From Streptomyces sp. NRRL B-24085 (GTDB taxonomy: Bacteria > Actinomycetota > Actinomycetes > Streptomycetales > Streptomycetaceae): DNA of 64,000 bases. The translations under genes were made by a program, and so were the position numbers. Positions 51,402-61,696 of the stretch are shown one piece after another. Where the stretch lies: positions 1 through 64,000 of the forward strand of contig NZ_LJBR01000058.1 in NCBI RefSeq assembly GCF_001282115.1. The letters run 5' to 3'. How positions within the stretch are numbered: position 1 is the stretch's first letter; each line of letters opens with the position of its first letter. The notes beneath the pieces were generated by a model. The model did not search any database and was not told the origin of the DNA. It was given only the letters and a program-made list of their open reading frames with translations.

Positions 51402-51707
51402 TCAATTGCCGGACTCGGGCGGCACGGTGACCCTGGCCGTACGCCGCTCGCCGTCCAGGACGCGCAGGGCCCTCGCCAGCGTGGCGGCGTGCAGTTCGCG
51501 CTCGCCCCGGCCGTGCATCAGCACCAGCGCGTCGCGCAGCTCGGCCGCCCTGGCCACCAGCGCCTGCGCCGCGCGCAGTCCGCCGTAGGTGTCCTCGCGC
51601 CGGGCCGGGTTGATCCGGCCCAGCAGGTCGACGACGTCGAGATAACGGTCGATCAGCTCGCCCTCGGCGCGAGTGAGCGCGGGCAGCGGGGGGAGGTCCG
51701 GCACCAT
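51402..51707 (-). CDS. Small hypothetical protein in the clpP operon
   Basis: 101 residues, helical, no family recognised. LTRAEGELIDRYLDVVDLLG and AAQALVARAAELRDALVLMH look like a helical hairpin suited to binding a partner. Starts 7 bp after the clpP stop, with GAGGTG within the clpP end as ribosome site, so it is co-transcribed with the protease. It may be an adaptor or regulator of this ClpP, but that is only context. Confidence 0.75.
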   Translation of the reverse strand: MVPDLPPLPALTRAEGELIDRYLDVVDLLGRINPARREDTYGGLRAAQALVARAAELRDALVLMHGRGERELHAATLARALRVLDGERRTARVTVPPESGN

Positions 51708-51714
51708 CGGTGGC

Positions 51715-52350
51715 TCACCTCGCGTCCCGGGTGGTGCGGGAGGACTTGCGGCTCGGGACGATCGCGTCCGCGAGGCCGTAGTCCAGGGCGCCCCGCGCGT
51801 CCAGGATCGTGTCCCGCTCGATGTCCGCGCTCACCTGCTCGGGGCTGCGCCCGGTGTGCCGGACGAGCATCTCCTCCAGGCGGGCCCGCACCCGGATCAA
51901 CTCGTCGGCCTGGATGGCCAGGTCGCTCGCCTGCCCCTGCACCGGCTCGCTCAGTGCGGGCTGGTGGATCACCACCCGCGCGCCGGGCAGCACGGACCGC
52001 TTGCCGGGGGTGCCGGCGGCCAGCAGTACCGCCGCGGAGGAGCCGGCCTGGCCCAGGCAGGTCGTCTCCACGTCACAACTGACGTACTGCATCGTGTCGT
52101 AGATCGCCGACATCGCGCTGAACGAGCCGCCGGGGGAGTTGATGTACAGCGCGATGTCCCGGTCCGGGTCCTGGTACTCGAGGTACATGAACTGCGCCAT
52201 CACGTCGTTCGCCGAGATGTCGTCGATCTGCGTCCCGAGGAAGACAATCCGCTCCTCCAGCAGCTTCGAGTACGGATCCATCGACTTCTGCCCGAAGCTC
52301 GTGCGCTCGTGGAACTCGGGCAGGACGTAACGGGCGGTCGGTCGGGTCAT
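51715..52350 (-). CDS. clpP: ATP-dependent Clp protease proteolytic subunit (paralogue)
   Basis: 211 residues. Catalytic triad intact: Ser104 in [14 protein letters not shown], His129 in RVVIHQP, Asp180 in [11 protein letters not shown](A)GSS replaces the usual GQAASM. Assembles with a Clp ATPase for protein degradation. No partner clpP or clpX gene is next to it, unlike the clpP1P2 and clpP3P4 pairs, so it is a stand-alone paralogue. GAAGGAGG precedes the ATG. Divergent from an orphan YefM-type antitoxin and sharing its operator region. Confidence 0.95.
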   Translation of the reverse strand: MTRPTARYVLPEFHERTSFGQKSMDPYSKLLEERIVFLGTQIDDISANDVMAQFMYLEYQDPDRDIALYINSPGGSFSAMSAIYDTMQYVSCDVETTCLGQAGSSAAVLLAAGTPGKRSVLPGARVVIHQPALSEPVQGQASDLAIQADELIRVRARLEEMLVRHTGRSPEQVSADIERDTILDARGALDYGLADAIVPSRKSSRTTRDAR

Positions 52351-52371
52351 GGGTGGCCCCTCCTTCGGCGT

Positions 52372-52408
52372 CTGTAAAAAATGTACAGGATGTACGTGAC
52401 GTTATGAT
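52372..52408. promoter_or_regulatory. Shared clpP/yefM regulatory region with TGTACA sites; leaderless promoter for the antitoxin
   Basis: TGTACA (52382-52387) and TGTACG (52391-52396) lie 9 bp apart; CTGTA-N7-TACAG (52372-52388) overlaps the first. TGTACA is the known core recognised by YefM. For the plus strand, TATGAT (52403-52408) is a strong -10 placed 7 nt before the ATG, so the mRNA would be leaderless; the -35 is weak. Confidence 0.6.
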
Positions 52409-52414
52409 GGGGGT

Positions 52415-52693
52415 ATGGCCTACGAGATTCCGGTGACGCAAGCCAGGGCTGAACTCGCCGACCTGATCAACCGGGTGGTGTACGGCGGCGAGCGCGTCGT
52501 CGTCACCCGGCACGGAAAGCCGCTGGTCGCCCTGGTCTCGGCCGCCGACCTCGAACGACTGGAGAAGCTGCAGGAGTCCGTGGAGGAGCCGGTGATCAGC
52601 GCGGTCTCCACCGTGCGCGAGGTCGCGTCCGCTCCCCGCGAACAGCAGCGGTTCGGCATCGCGGCGCATCACCGGGGCGCGGGCGCCCCCTAG
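52415..52693 (+). CDS. Phd/YefM family antitoxin, orphan
   Basis: 92 residues. The N-terminal Phd/YefM DNA-binding domain is MAYEIPVTQARAELADLINR followed by VVYGGERVVVTRHGKPLVAL, typical of the family. The C-terminal ~40 residues, the toxin-binding part, are polar. No RelE/YoeB or Doc gene follows; the next 800 bp are decayed repeats. So it is an orphan antitoxin or a stand-alone repressor. It stands back to back with clpP and its likely operator covers both promoters. Antitoxins are classical Clp substrates. Confidence 0.9.
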   Translation: MAYEIPVTQARAELADLINRVVYGGERVVVTRHGKPLVALVSAADLERLEKLQESVEEPVISAVSTVREVASAPREQQRFGIAAHHRGAGAP

Positions 52694-53503
52694 AGACGGG
52701 ACGCCCCGGCCGTCGGGGCCGGGGCGCGGGTTCGGTCAGACGTCGGGGGTGAGCCGCGGCCGTGGCGGTCCTCGGCGCCGGCCACTTCTGTATGGCGCTC
52801 ACTGGCGCGGGCGGCGCTTGCGGGGCCGGAGCGACCCACCAGGCGAGGGGCAGCGCCGCCGCGCAGTCGAAGGAGGCCACCGAGCGCAGCCGGACCGGCC
52901 GGTTGCGCCGCCCCCAGGGGCCGCCGGGTGCAGGGGACGGGGAGGGCGGCGCTGATTCAGCCGACCGCGGCGAGCGCGCGCTCGTCGGTGGCGGACGCGG
53001 CGCCCTTCGATCGCAACTTCAGTGCGCGCCCGAGCATCAGGGCTCCTAGGGTCAGCGCGGCCACCAGACGGGGGCGGGGCCGCCGCGCTGTTGCAGGGGG
53101 GGCCGCCGAGCGGAGGTAGGTCCGTCGCGGCGGCAACCAGTCTCCGATGGGGCCGGCAGGGCGGCGCGAATGCAGCCGATGGCGGCGACCGTGCGGGCCT
53201 CCGCGGCAGGCGTGGCGCTCTTCGACCGGGATTTCGGCGCGTTCCCCGGCACGCCGGGCGCATCGGGTGGGTGGCGCGGGCCCCCTGGCGCAGTCGCTGT
53301 CCGATGGCGGCGGCCGGTGACCGGGCGGGCGGTGCCAGCCGATGGCGGCGACCCTGCGTTTCGTCCGCAGCGGACGTGGCGCCCGTCGACCGGCACTTCA
53401 GTGCGTTCCCCAACACTCCGGGCGCATCGGGTGGGTGGCGCACGCCCCCTGCCGCAGTCGCTGTCCGATGGTGTCGGCCGGGGACCGGGCGGGCGGCGTC
53501 GGT
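52694..53503. repeat. Decayed tandem copies of the 3' part of the ABC-2-like gene
   Basis: 810 bp without an intact gene. Segments beginning CAGCCGATGGCGG or close variants at 52968, 53173 and 53336 repeat the gene's own end at 53505 (spacings 205, 163 and 169 bp), each followed by the GACC...TTCAGTGCG-like stretch. The part at 52825-52930 matches a more internal piece (CCACCAGG ... CACCGAGCGCAG) of the same gene. So the 3' end was copied several times outward and then mutated. Nothing functional was recognised. Confidence 0.75.
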
Positions 53504-54490
53504 TCAGCCGATGGCGGCCAGCGCGCGTTCGTCGGTGGCGGAGGCGGCGCCCTTTGACCGGGACCTCAGCGTGTTCCCCAGCACCACGGCCCCCAGGCCC
53601 AGCGCCGCCCACCAGGTGAGGGTCAGGGCGGGCTCGGTCGCCGCCGCTCCGTCGAAGAAGGACACCGAGCGCAGCAGGGTCGCGCTCGCCCCAGGCGGCA
53701 GCCACTGGCCGATCGCGCCCACCGGTTCGGGCAGCAACTGCGGGGCCGAGGAGGCACCGGAGAAGGGGTTGCCGAGGAACATCACCACGAAGGCGACGAC
53801 GCCGATCCCCGCAGGGCCCGCGAGGGCGGCGAGTCCCGCGACGGCCGCGCTCACCGCCAGCGTAGCCAGGGCGAGCGTCCCCGCCTCCGCCCACCAGTTC
53901 CCGGCGAGGGCGCCGAGCCAGCTGTGGGCCAGGGCGGCCGCGACGGCACCCACCAGGGCGGCGCTGAGGACCAGCGCGGTCACGGCGCGCAAGCCGCGCA
54001 GTCCGACCAAGGTCACGACCGCGCCCGCGACGATGCCGCTCAGTGCCAGCGGCAGCACGGACGAGCTCAGCGCCGCGCCCCGCGGGTCGGACGCCGAGGC
54101 CGGCACCACGTCCACGGTCCGCACCTGGCCGCCGCCCGCCGCGGCCTGCCCGGTCACGGCCTGCTGGAGGAGCTGCGCCACGACCGGGCTCGCCGCCGAC
54201 GCGGTCAGCAGCCTCGGACCGCCGTCGGTGACGACGACCGCGCCGTATACGGTCCGGTCCTCGATCGCGGCCCGCGCGGCCGTCTCGTCGGCATAGCGGT
54301 GGATCTCGAAGGCGCCCTCGTGCTGCCTGAGCCGTTCCTCCACCTGAGCGGTCGCGGCGGCCGGCCCGGCCACGCCGAGCGGCAGATCGCGAGGGGCGGT
54401 GCGGGCGGCGGGCCAGGCGAAGGCCCACAGCGCCAGGGCGGCGAGCAGCGGCACGAGGACGACGACCGCGAGCAGGCGGCGGGTGGACAT
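53504..54490 (-). CDS. ABC-2/DUF3533-like membrane protein
   Basis: 328 residues from MSTRRLLAVVV (54490) with GGAG upstream. One N-terminal helix (AVVVLVPLLAALALWAFAWP), an outside loop of ~110 residues with RHEG-type and PLGVAGPAA segments, then five or six helices (LALSGIVAGAVVTLVGLRGL, TALVLSAALVGAVAAALA, GPAGIGVVAFVVMFLGNPFS). This is the plan of YhgE/Pip-like permeases that work without or with a separate ATPase. The divergent TetR gene and two operators imply ligand-inducible export. Its 3' end is repeated downstream. Confidence 0.85.
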   Translation of the reverse strand: MSTRRLLAVVVLVPLLAALALWAFAWPAARTAPRDLPLGVAGPAAATAQVEERLRQHEGAFEIHRYADETAARAAIEDRTVYGAVVVTDGGPRLLTASAASPVVAQLLQQAVTGQAAAGGGQVRTVDVVPASASDPRGAALSSSVLPLALSGIVAGAVVTLVGLRGLRAVTALVLSAALVGAVAAALAHSWLGALAGNWWAEAGTLALATLAVSAAVAGLAALAGPAGIGVVAFVVMFLGNPFSGASSAPQLLPEPVGAIGQWLPPGASATLLRSVSFFDGAAATEPALTLTWWAALGLGAVVLGNTLRSRSKGAASATDERALAAIG

Positions 54491-54502
54491 GAGGACTCCA
54501 AA

Positions 54503-54523
54503 AAGAAGGATCGTTCGTTTTAG
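54503..54523. promoter_or_regulatory. TetR operator, copy 1 (membrane protein side)
   Basis: AAGAAGGA-TCGTTCGTTTTAG. Matches the copy at 54561-54581 at 19 of 21 bases and lies 12 bp before the start of the membrane protein gene. The GAACGATC/CGTTC core has partial dyad symmetry, as in many TetR sites. Confidence 0.6.
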
Positions 54524-54560
54524 GTGCCTCATCACCGTCCCGCCGCGACCGCTCCTTGTC

Positions 54561-54581
54561 AAGAAGGAATGTTCGTTTTAG
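54561..54581. promoter_or_regulatory. TetR operator, copy 2, within a leaderless tetR promoter
   Basis: AAGAAGGA-ATGTTCGTTTTAG, a direct repeat of copy 1 located 58 bp away. TTGTCA (54556-54561), 17-nt spacer and TAGTTT (54579-54584) form the tetR promoter; the ATG lies 7 nt after the -10. The operator fills the spacer, which fits autorepression. Confidence 0.6.
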
Positions 54582-54591
54582 TTTTGACGGC

Positions 54592-55221
54592 ATGGCCCGC
54601 GTATCCCAGGCACACCTCGACGCCCGCCGCCGCCAGATCCTCGACGGCGCCGCCCTCTGCTTCGCTCGCAACGGCTTCCACGCCACCTCCATGCAGGACG
54701 TCCTGAAGGAGGTCGACCTCTCGGCAGGGGCGGTGTACCGCTACTTCAGCGGCAAGGAGGAGCTGATCGGCGCCATCGTCGAAGAAGTGCTCGGTCAGGT
54801 CCGCGAGGGATTCGAGGAGGCGGCCCGCCGCACCCCGCCCCCGCCGCCGGACCTCCTCGTCGCGTCGGTGCTCAGCCGGGTCCTCGCCACCAAGGAGTAC
54901 CTGACCGTGGACGGCCGGCCCGCCTTCCCGGGGCTGGTCGTCCAGGTGTGGGCGGAGACGATCCGCAACGAACAGCTCTCGGCGATCCTGCGGGAGGGCT
55001 ACGGCGCCGTCCGCGCGGCCTGGACCCGGATCGTCAAGGAGTACCAGGACACCGGGATGATGCGCGCGGACGTCCCCCCGGAGGACGTGGCCCGCACCAT
55101 GATGGCGGCCGCGATGGGCTTCCTCGCGCAGCAGGCGCTGTTCGGGCCGGCCTCCGCCGACGACCTGGCGGCGGGTCTGCGCGCGTTGATGAGCATGCGG
55201 GCCGAAGCCGACACGCACTGA
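54592..55221 (+). CDS. TetR family transcriptional regulator
   Basis: 209 residues from MARVSQ (54592); an in-frame start at 54556 would cover the operator. Helix-turn-helix (RRRQILDGAALCFARNGFHA, TSMQDVLKEVDLSAGAVYRY, FSGKEELIGAIVEEV). The C-terminal half is the ligand-binding domain with a TetR_C-like helix near the end. Divergent from the membrane protein and flanked by two matching operators, so it most likely represses both genes until an inducing compound is present. Confidence 0.94.
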   Translation: MARVSQAHLDARRRQILDGAALCFARNGFHATSMQDVLKEVDLSAGAVYRYFSGKEELIGAIVEEVLGQVREGFEEAARRTPPPPPDLLVASVLSRVLATKEYLTVDGRPAFPGLVVQVWAETIRNEQLSAILREGYGAVRAAWTRIVKEYQDTGMMRADVPPEDVARTMMAAAMGFLAQQALFGPASADDLAAGLRALMSMRAEADTH

Positions 55222-55235
55222 TGGATCACAGCGCG

Positions 55236-55252
55236 GTTAACGTGCCTGAAAC
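55236..55252 (+). promoter_or_regulatory. GlnR-like box upstream of the urease operon
   Basis: GTTAAC-GTGCCT-GAAAC (55236-55252) fits the first half of the GlnR consensus gTnAC-n6-GaAAc, about 103 bp before the ureA start. Urease is a reported GlnR target in S. coelicolor (from memory). The second half-site is not clear. Confidence 0.55.
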
Positions 55253-55354
55253 CGGATCCAACTAGCCTGCGGATCCACGCCACCAGGGACTTTGCCCCGG
55301 GGGCCGAGGCAACCGGGCCCCGCACGGTCCGGAGCGAGGACTGTGAGGTGGGAC

Positions 55355-55657
<303 letters not shown>

Positions 55658-55665
55658 GGGGCCCG

Positions 55666-55969
55666 ATGATTCCCGGAGAGATCCTCTTCGACGAGGGGCC
55701 GATCGCCTACAACGAGGGCCGTGAGATCACCCGCCTCACCGTCCTCAACGCCGCCGACCGGCCCGTCCAGGTCGGCTCCCACTACCACTTCGCCGAGACC
55801 AACCCCGGCCTGGAGTTCGACCGGGCCGCGGCCCGCGGCAAGCGGCTGAACATCGCCGCCGGCACCGCCGTGCGCTTCGAGCCCGGCATCCCGGTCGACG
55901 TGGAACTCGTCCCGCTCACCGGCGCCCGCGTGGTGCCGGGACTGCGCGGGGAGACCGGAGGTGCCCTCG

Positions 55970-55977
<8 letters not shown>
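55666..55977 (+). CDS. ureB: Urease beta subunit
   Basis: 103 residues. [20 protein letters not shown], then [20 protein letters not shown], the strongly conserved UreB surface near the active-site flap, and GTAVRFEPG. Starts 8 bp after ureA and overlaps the ureC start by 8 bp, so translation is coupled. Confidence 0.97.
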
Positions 55978-57690
<1,713 letters not shown>

Positions 57691-57691
<1 letters not shown>

Positions 57692-58365
57692 TGTCCAGGG
57701 CCGCACTTCTGGTCCTGGCCGACGGCCGCTTTCCCGCCGGGGGCCACGCGCACTCCGGCGGGGCGGAGGCGGCCGTGAAGGCGGGGCGGGTCACGGACGC
57801 GCCGAGCCTGGAGTACTTCTGCCGGGGCCGGTTGCACACGACGGGGCTGGTGTCCTCGGCGCTGGCCGCGGCGGCCGTGCTCGGAGTGCCTCCCGCGGAG
57901 CTGGACGCGGCAGCGGACGCCCGTACCCCGTCGCCCGCGCTGCGGACCGCCGCGAGGAAGCTGGGCCGGCAACTGCTGCGAGCGGCCCGGGCGACCTGGC
58001 CCTCGCCCGAACTCGACGGTCTGGCAAGGGAGTTCCCGAAGGGGACGCACCAGCCGGTGGTGCTGGGCCTGACGGCACGCGCGGCGGGCCTGGAACCCGT
58101 GGACGCGGCGCACTGCGCGGCGTACGAGAGCGTGAGCGGTCCGGCGAGCGCGACGGTCCGCCTGCTGAGCCTGGACCCCTTCGACGCGACAGCCGTACTG
58201 GCCCGCCTGGCCCCGGAGCTGGACCGGGTCGCGGCCCTGGCGGTGGAGGCGGCAAGGAGAGCCGCGGCCGGGGGAGTCGACGAGTTGCCCGCAGCATCCG
58301 CACCCCTGCTGGAAATCGGAGCAGAAGTGCACGCGGCCTGGCCCATACGCCTGTTCGCATCATAG
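57691..58365 (+). CDS. ureF: Urease accessory protein UreF
   Basis: 224 residues. ATG overlaps the ureC stop by one base (TGATG). Conserved parts: LLVLADGRFPAGGHAHSGGA, KGTHQPVVLGLTARAAGLEP. UreF binds UreD and directs nickel insertion by UreG as a GTPase-activating partner. Mostly helical. Followed by a short intergenic repeat before ureG. Confidence 0.95.
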
Positions 58366-58384
58366 GCGCGCTCAGGCAACCCAC

Positions 58385-58418
58385 CTGGGGGCGCGGGGAA
58401 CTGCGCGACCAGCCCCCA
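58385..58418. repeat. Streptomyces-type intergenic hairpin repeat
   Basis: TGGGGGC at the left and GCCCCCA at the right form the outer 7-bp stem; the interior contains GCGCGGGGAACTGCGCG, the core of an intergenic element recurring across Streptomyces genomes (from memory). It lies between ureF and ureG and could stabilise or weaken the transcript at this point. Confidence 0.7.
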
Positions 58419-58458
58419 CCGAACCCGCACCCGACAACGCACACAGAAGGAGCCGCAC

Positions 58459-59136
58459 ATGCACCTCGACCACTCCCACGACGGCCCCGCAGCACTGAGC
58501 GCCGACGCCCACCGGAAAGACGGCACCCGCCGAGCCCTCCGCATCGGCCTCGGCGGCCCCGTCGGCTCCGGCAAGACCGCAACCGTCGCCGCCCTCTGCC
58601 GCGCCCTGCGCGACGAACTGTCCCTCGCCGTCGTCACCAACGACATCTACACCCGTGAGGACGCCGAGTTCCTGCTCAGGGAGGCCGTGCTGCCGCCCGA
58701 GCGGATCACCGCCGTGGAGACCGGAGCCTGCCCCCACACGGCGATCAGGGACGACATCTCCGCCAACCTGGAAGCCGTGGAGGACCTGGAGGAGGCGGTC
58801 GGCCCCCTGGACCTGATCCTCGTCGAGAGCGGCGGCGACAACCTCACCGCCACCTTCTCCAAGGGCCTGGTCGACGCCCAAATCTTCGTCATCGACGTGG
58901 CCGGGGGAGACGACATCCCGAGGAAGGGCGGCCCCGGCGTCACCACCGCCGACCTGCTCGTCGTCAACAAGACCGACCTGGCCCCGTACGTCGGCTCCGA
59001 CCTGGCGCGGATGGCCGCCGACGCCAAGGCCCAGCGCGCCGAACTCCCCGTAGTCCTCCAGTCGTTGCGGAGCGAGACCGGCGTCGCGGACGTCGCCGAC
59101 TGGGTGCGGTCGCAGCTCGCCGCGTGGACGGCGTGA
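58459..59136 (+). CDS. ureG: Urease accessory GTPase UreG with His-rich N terminus
   Basis: 225 residues. P-loop [51 protein letters not shown] and [12 protein letters not shown], the complete UreG set. The first ~20 residues ([20 protein letters not shown]) contain four His, a possible nickel-storing tail. This matters because no ureE is present. AGAAGGAG precedes the ATG. Its stop overlaps the ureD start. Confidence 0.97.
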   Translation: MHLDHSHDGPAALSADAHRKDGTRRALRIGLGGPVGSGKTATVAALCRALRDELSLAVVTNDIYTREDAEFLLREAVLPPERITAVETGACPHTAIRDDISANLEAVEDLEEAVGPLDLILVESGGDNLTATFSKGLVDAQIFVIDVAGGDDIPRKGGPGVTTADLLVVNKTDLAPYVGSDLARMAADAKAQRAELPVVLQSLRSETGVADVADWVRSQLAAWTA

Positions 59137-59900
59137 CCACGGCCGTGACCGGCGTGCGGGCCACCGCACGGCTGGTCGCCCGGGACGACGGCCGCGGCGG
59201 CACCGTCCTGCCCGTGCTGGAGAGCGACGGACCGCTGGCGCTGCGTCGCACCCGGGGGAGCGGCGCGGAGACACGGGTCGTGCTCGTCGGCGCGATGAGC
59301 GGGCCCCTCGGCGGCGACCACTTCACCGTCGAGGCCGAGGTCGGGCAGGGCGCCCGGCTGCGCGTCGGCTCGGCCGCCGCCACGATCGCCCTGCCGGGGC
59401 AGACCAAGGACGGGGCCCGCTACGACGTACGGCTCACAGTCGCCGATGGCGGCGAACTGCGCTGGCTGCCGGAACAGTTGATCTCAGCGGGCGGCAGCGA
59501 CCTGTCCGTCGGCACACGGATCGACATCGGCGCGACGGGCCGCCTCGTGCTGCGGGAGGAACAGGTCCTCGGACGGGTGGGGGAGGAGCCGGGCAGGCTG
59601 AGCAGCCGGCTGGTGCTGCGGGTCGCGGGACGGACGGTGCTCGACCAGGAGCTGGCCTGCGGGCCGGGGGCGCCGGCGGGCTGGGACGGCCCTGCCGTGC
59701 TCGCGGGTCACCGGGCGGTCGGCCAGCTCCTCGTCGTACGGCCGGAGTTCGCCGACCAGCCGGTGCCGGCGCGGGTGCTCGGCGAGGGCGCCGCCGTCAT
59801 GCCCCTCGCCGGACCGGCCGCGCTCGTCACCGCCGTGGCCCCGGACGCCCTGCTGTTGCGCCGGGTGCTGGACGCGGCTCTGGGGGAGTTCGCGCCCTAG
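59133..59900 (+). CDS. ureD: Urease accessory protein UreD
   Basis: 255 residues from GTG 59133, overlapping the ureG stop by 4 bp; a GTG at 59124 is an alternative. UreD features: [49 protein letters not shown], and [10 protein letters not shown]. Scaffold that channels nickel with UreF to the apoenzyme. Last gene of the urease operon. Confidence 0.94.
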   Translation: MTTAVTGVRATARLVARDDGRGGTVLPVLESDGPLALRRTRGSGAETRVVLVGAMSGPLGGDHFTVEAEVGQGARLRVGSAAATIALPGQTKDGARYDVRLTVADGGELRWLPEQLISAGGSDLSVGTRIDIGATGRLVLREEQVLGRVGEEPGRLSSRLVLRVAGRTVLDQELACGPGAPAGWDGPAVLAGHRAVGQLLVVRPEFADQPVPARVLGEGAAVMPLAGPAALVTAVAPDALLLRRVLDAALGEFAP

Positions 59901-60028
59901 TCCGCCGAGCGAACAGGTTCTTCCGTTTATCGGATTGGCAAAGAAGCCCGGCAAACCCTGTTCACAGCGACTTCACAACCACGAGGATCCCCGGAGGAAT
60001 CGAAACGACGTACGGGGAGGGGTCCCTC

Positions 60029-61642
60029 TTGAGGGAGACGAAACCGAAGTGGCGCACCACGGCACTCGGTTCGGCCGGTGTGCTCATCACGGCCACACTG
60101 ATATCCGGTGCCGTCGCGGCACCCGCGTCCGGCGCCAACACGTCCGACCGCACGGGCCGGCACGCACAGGACCGTGAGGCCGTGGGCGCCGCGATCGCCG
60201 CGGCCCGCGCCGCGAAGGCCGGCATCGACTGGGCGGACTGCCCCGCCGACTGGGGCATCGCGAAGCCGGTCCAGTGCGGCTGGGTCAGCGTGCCGCTGGA
60301 CTACGCGCGGCCGAACGGCAAGCAGATCAAGCTCGCCGTCGACCGCATCGGCAACACCGGCACCAAGGCGGAGCGCCAGGGCGCCCTCGTCTACAACCCG
60401 GGCGGACCCGGCGGCTCGGGCATGCGCTTCCCGCTCCGCGTCGTCAACAAGAACCCGATCTGGGCGAACGCGGCCAAGGCGTACGACTTCGTGGGCTTCG
60501 ACCCGCGCGGTGTCGGCCACTCCGCGCCCATCTCCTGCATGGACCCGCAGGAGTTCGTGAAGGCGCCCAAGATGGACCCGGTGCCGGACAGCGAGGCCGA
60601 CAAGCTCGCCCAGCGCAAGCTGGCCCGTGAGTACGCCGAGGGCTGTGCCGAGCGCACCGGCAAGGCGATGCTCCAGCAGATGACCACGCCGAACACCGTG
60701 CGCGACCTGGACGTCATCCGCGCCGCGCTCGGCGAGAAGAAGCTCAACTACCTGGGCGTCTCCTACGGCACCTACATCGGCGCGGTCTACGGCACGATGT
60801 ACCCCGGCCACGTGCGGCGCATGATCGTCGACAGCGTGGTCAACCCGTCCCGGGAGAAGATCTGGTACGAGGCCAACCTCGACCAGGACATCGCCTTCGA
60901 GGGCCGCTGGAAGGACTGGGAGGACTGGGTCGCCGCCAACGACGCCACCTTCCACCTCGGCACCACCCGGGCCGCGGTCGAGGCGAAGTGGCTCGAACTG
61001 CGGGCCACCGCCAAGAAGAACCCCCTCGGCGGGGTCGTAGGACCGGCCGAGCTGATCGGCTTCTTCCAGAGCGCCCCGTACTACGACTCCTCGTGGGTCC
61101 CGGTCGCCACGGCGTTCAGCAAGTACTTCGCCGGCGACACCCAGGCGCTGGTCGACGCGGCCGCCCCGGACCTCACCGACACCGCGGGCAACATCTCCTC
61201 GGAGAACGGCAACGCCGTCTACACGGCCGTCGAGTGCACCGACGCCAAGTGGCCCACCAGCTGGAAGAAGTGGGACCGGGACAACACCGCGCTGCACCAG
61301 AAGTACCCGTTCATGACCTGGGCCAACGCCTGGCTGAACCTGCCCTGCGCCACCTGGCCCGTCAAGCAGCAGACGCCCGTGAACGTCAAGACCGGCAAGG
61401 GCCTGCCCGGCGTGCTGATCGTGCAGTCCGAGCGTGACGCGGCCACCCCGTACGAGGGCGGCGTCGAGCTGCACAAGCGCTTCAAGGGCTCCCGCCTGAT
61501 CACCGAGAAGGACGCGGGCTCCCACGGCGTGACCGGTCTGGTCAACCCCTGCATCAACACGCGGGTCGACACCTACCTGCTCACCGGCAAGCTCGACAGG
61601 ACCGACGTGACCTGCACCCCGCACGCCACGCCGAAGCCGTAA
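60029..61642 (+). CDS. tap: Secreted tripeptidyl aminopeptidase (alpha/beta hydrolase)
   Basis: 537 residues, TTG start with a GGGGAGGGG ribosome site 5-13 nt upstream. Signal peptide residues ~1-37. Catalytic Ser245 in YLGVSYGTYIG, Asp470 in SERDAATPYEG, His499 in AGSHGVTG. Matches streptomycete Tap/SlpD-type enzymes that remove tripeptides from secreted proteins, including the N termini of recombinant products. In S. coelicolor the tap gene also follows the urease genes (memory). The GAP domain with YNPGGPGGSG is present. Confidence 0.95.
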   Translation: MRETKPKWRTTALGSAGVLITATLISGAVAAPASGANTSDRTGRHAQDREAVGAAIAAARAAKAGIDWADCPADWGIAKPVQCGWVSVPLDYARPNGKQIKLAVDRIGNTGTKAERQGALVYNPGGPGGSGMRFPLRVVNKNPIWANAAKAYDFVGFDPRGVGHSAPISCMDPQEFVKAPKMDPVPDSEADKLAQRKLAREYAEGCAERTGKAMLQQMTTPNTVRDLDVIRAALGEKKLNYLGVSYGTYIGAVYGTMYPGHVRRMIVDSVVNPSREKIWYEANLDQDIAFEGRWKDWEDWVAANDATFHLGTTRAAVEAKWLELRATAKKNPLGGVVGPAELIGFFQSAPYYDSSWVPVATAFSKYFAGDTQALVDAAAPDLTDTAGNISSENGNAVYTAVECTDAKWPTSWKKWDRDNTALHQKYPFMTWANAWLNLPCATWPVKQQTPVNVKTGKGLPGVLIVQSERDAATPYEGGVELHKRFKGSRLITEKDAGSHGVTGLVNPCINTRVDTYLLTGKLDRTDVTCTPHATPKP

Positions 61643-61665
61643 GCGGTATCCCGTACGACGAAGGA

Positions 61666-61692
61666 GGGGCGGCCCGGTCCACGGGCCGCCCC
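61666..61692. terminator. Bidirectional terminator between tap and epimerase genes
   Basis: GGGGCGGCCCG (61666-61676), 5-nt loop, CGGGCCGCCCC (61682-61692). Perfect 11-bp stem between convergent genes. Confidence 0.85.
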
Positions 61693-61696
61693 TTCC

